DNA of 5,933 nt from an uncultured beta proteobacterium. GTDB taxonomy: Bacteria; Pseudomonadota; Gammaproteobacteria; Burkholderiales; Burkholderiaceae. Numbering within the stretch: the stretch's first letter is position 1; each line of letters starts with the position of its first letter. Below, in pieces: positions 5,403-5,933 of the stretch. The notes beneath the pieces are model-generated. The model did not search any database and had not been told where the DNA came from. It saw only the letters and a list, made by a program, of their open reading frames with translations. The stretch covers positions 1-5,933 of the forward strand of contig CAIMXN010000057.1 in assembly GCA_903845455.1 (NCBI GenBank). The letters are read 5' to 3'. Both the position numbers and the translations under genes were made by a program.

Positions 5403-5699
5403 ATGGCTTATGGAATTATTCACTTTTATCCAAACGGTACCAAAGCTCAATATGATGCTGAAATTGCAGTAGTTCATCCTCATGGTGGGGCAAGTCTTCC
5501 AGTAGGCCAGCTATATCATGCAGCTGGACCTTCACCTGGTGGCTGGTCAGTAGTTGCTATTCATGACTCTAAAGAAACTTGGCAGAAATTTTTAGATGGT
5601 GTTTTATTGCCGACAATCCAATCACAAATTAAAGATGGGTTTAAAACTGAACCTCAGGCAACTTATTTTGAGGTTGACCACCTGCAACAATCCCAATAA
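5403..5699 (+). CDS. Conserved small protein, probable dimeric alpha/beta-barrel (ABM-like) fold
   Basis: This is a 98-residue soluble protein. AGAGAG (5391-5396) six bases before the ATG serves as ribosome site. Features are an N-terminal strand MAYGIIHFYPNGT, a helix TKAQYDAEIAVVHP, a HPHGG turn (25-29), a strand VGQLYHAAGPSPGGWSVVAIHDS (34-56), a helix ETWQKFLDGVLLPTIQ (58-73), and a final strand ATYFEVDHL. This alternation matches ferredoxin-like small proteins of the antibiotic-biosynthesis-monooxygenase/dimeric alpha-beta barrel superfamily. Closely similar conserved hypothetical proteins are common in bacteria, often without assigned function. No catalytic residues can be named with confidence. 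It is probably transcribed alone, ending at the terminator at 5749-5772. Confidence 0.8.
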   Translation: MAYGIIHFYPNGTKAQYDAEIAVVHPHGGASLPVGQLYHAAGPSPGGWSVVAIHDSKETWQKFLDGVLLPTIQSQIKDGFKTEPQATYFEVDHLQQSQ

Positions 5700-5748
5700 C
5701 TCACAATTACATTACTTAGAGCCCATAAAACGATTGGATGACCACATT

Positions 5749-5772
5749 AAGACCTGCTTCGGCAGGTTTTTT
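5749..5772 (+). terminator. Intrinsic terminator
   Basis: ACCTGC (5752-5757), a stable TTCG tetraloop (5758-5761), GCAGGT (5762-5767) and a further run of five T form a textbook Rho-independent terminator 50 bases after the stop of the small gene at 5403-5699. It should also limit read-through into the IS30-family element. Confidence 0.9.
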
Positions 5773-5798
5773 GTTGCTTGCCAATGTCGCCTATGGGT

Positions 5799-5825
5799 CT
5801 TGAATTCAACTGATCGATGCAACAC
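5799..5825 (+). repeat. Putative left terminal inverted repeat of the IS30-family element
   Basis: The block beginning near TTGAATTCAACTGATC and ending GCAACAC lies directly upstream of the transposase leader. It resembles, from memory, the ends of IS30-family elements in Burkholderiales. The partner repeat is outside the window, so this is unproven. Confidence 0.4.
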
Positions 5826-5859
5826 ACTACAAACTGCGTAAGCAAAAGGAGTGTTGCTC

Positions 5860-5933
5860 ATGAAACAACGACCTCGAATCTATTACACCGCCACTCAAAG
5901 AGAGTTGATGTGGGATCGCTGGCAAAAAGGCGA
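5860..5933 (+). CDS. IS30-family transposase, N-terminal end (partial)
   Basis: ATG 5860 is preceded by AAGGAG (5846-5851) at 8-base spacing. The visible 24 residues contain YYTATQRELMWDRWQKG, the N-terminal helix-turn-helix start typical of IS30-family transposases in proteobacteria. The DDE catalytic domain is beyond the window, so completeness is unknown. The gene points away from the rest of the window and has its own leader; a GCAACAC/GTGTTGC pairing spans the ribosome site and may restrain translation. Confidence 0.8.
   Translation, partial: MKQRPRIYYTATQRELMWDRWQKG

Larger units (their letters stand above)
5799..5933 (+). mobile_element. IS30-family insertion sequence, left end (partial)
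   Basis: This is the left part of an IS, cut by the window edge. It consists of a putative inverted repeat around 5799-5825 (TTGAATTCAACTGATC, then GATGCAACAC), a 34-base leader with ribosome site, and the start of an IS30-type transposase. The exact left boundary cannot be fixed without the right end and target duplication. Confidence 0.6.

Noticed and set aside
5596..5841. Plus-strand 81-codon frame
   Set aside because: It overlaps the 98-residue gene out of frame and runs through the terminator at 5749-5772 into the IS end, so it is a shadow frame.
1..5933. CRISPR array, rRNA or tRNA genes
   Set aside because: No regularly spaced direct repeats or RNA-gene signatures were seen.

Overview
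The window looks like an accessory stretch of a betaproteobacterial chromosome. The moderately low GC (roughly 40% by eye), the gene families and the Burkholderiales-type IS30 end suggest Polynucleobacter or a close relative. This taxonomic guess is inference; no marker gene is present.

Layout: (1) positions 1-136 hold the C-terminal end of an IS3/IS481-type transposase and probably the right end of that insertion sequence. (2) 221-406 encodes a small signal-peptide protein of unknown function. (3) 492-4622 is a compact co-directional cluster of five genes: a BLUF blue-light receptor, a class III nucleotide cyclase, a membrane SpoIIE/PP2C-type phosphatase with a periplasmic DUF3365 (Tll0287-like) c-type haem domain, a SiaB-family kinase and a SiaC-family (DUF1987) phospho-switch protein. 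(4) 4623-5071 holds a two-helix membrane protein with a C-terminal CxxC...CxxC zinc-ribbon-like motif; its 5' part appears frameshifted. (5) 5072-5402 is non-coding, with two perfect inverted repeats. (6) 5403-5699 encodes a 98-residue conserved small protein, probably of dimeric alpha/beta-barrel type, followed by a clear intrinsic terminator. (7) From about 5799 to the window edge lies the left end and start of an IS30-family element.

How the genes may work together: in Pseudomonas aeruginosa, SiaA (phosphatase) and SiaB (kinase) set the phosphorylation state of SiaC, and unphosphorylated SiaC activates the diguanylate cyclase SiaD. Here the phosphatase, kinase and SiaC genes are in the same order, but no GGDEF gene is visible. 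Instead a class III (probably adenylate) cyclase and a BLUF protein sit upstream in the same apparent operon. The most economical hypothesis is a two-input switch, with blue light through BLUF and haem or redox state through the periplasmic domain. Its output would be a cyclic purine nucleotide rather than c-di-GMP. The BLUF-then-cyclase order is that of fused photoactivated adenylyl cyclases such as bPAC, but here the two are separate proteins. The families are well supported by motifs; the wiring is inference.
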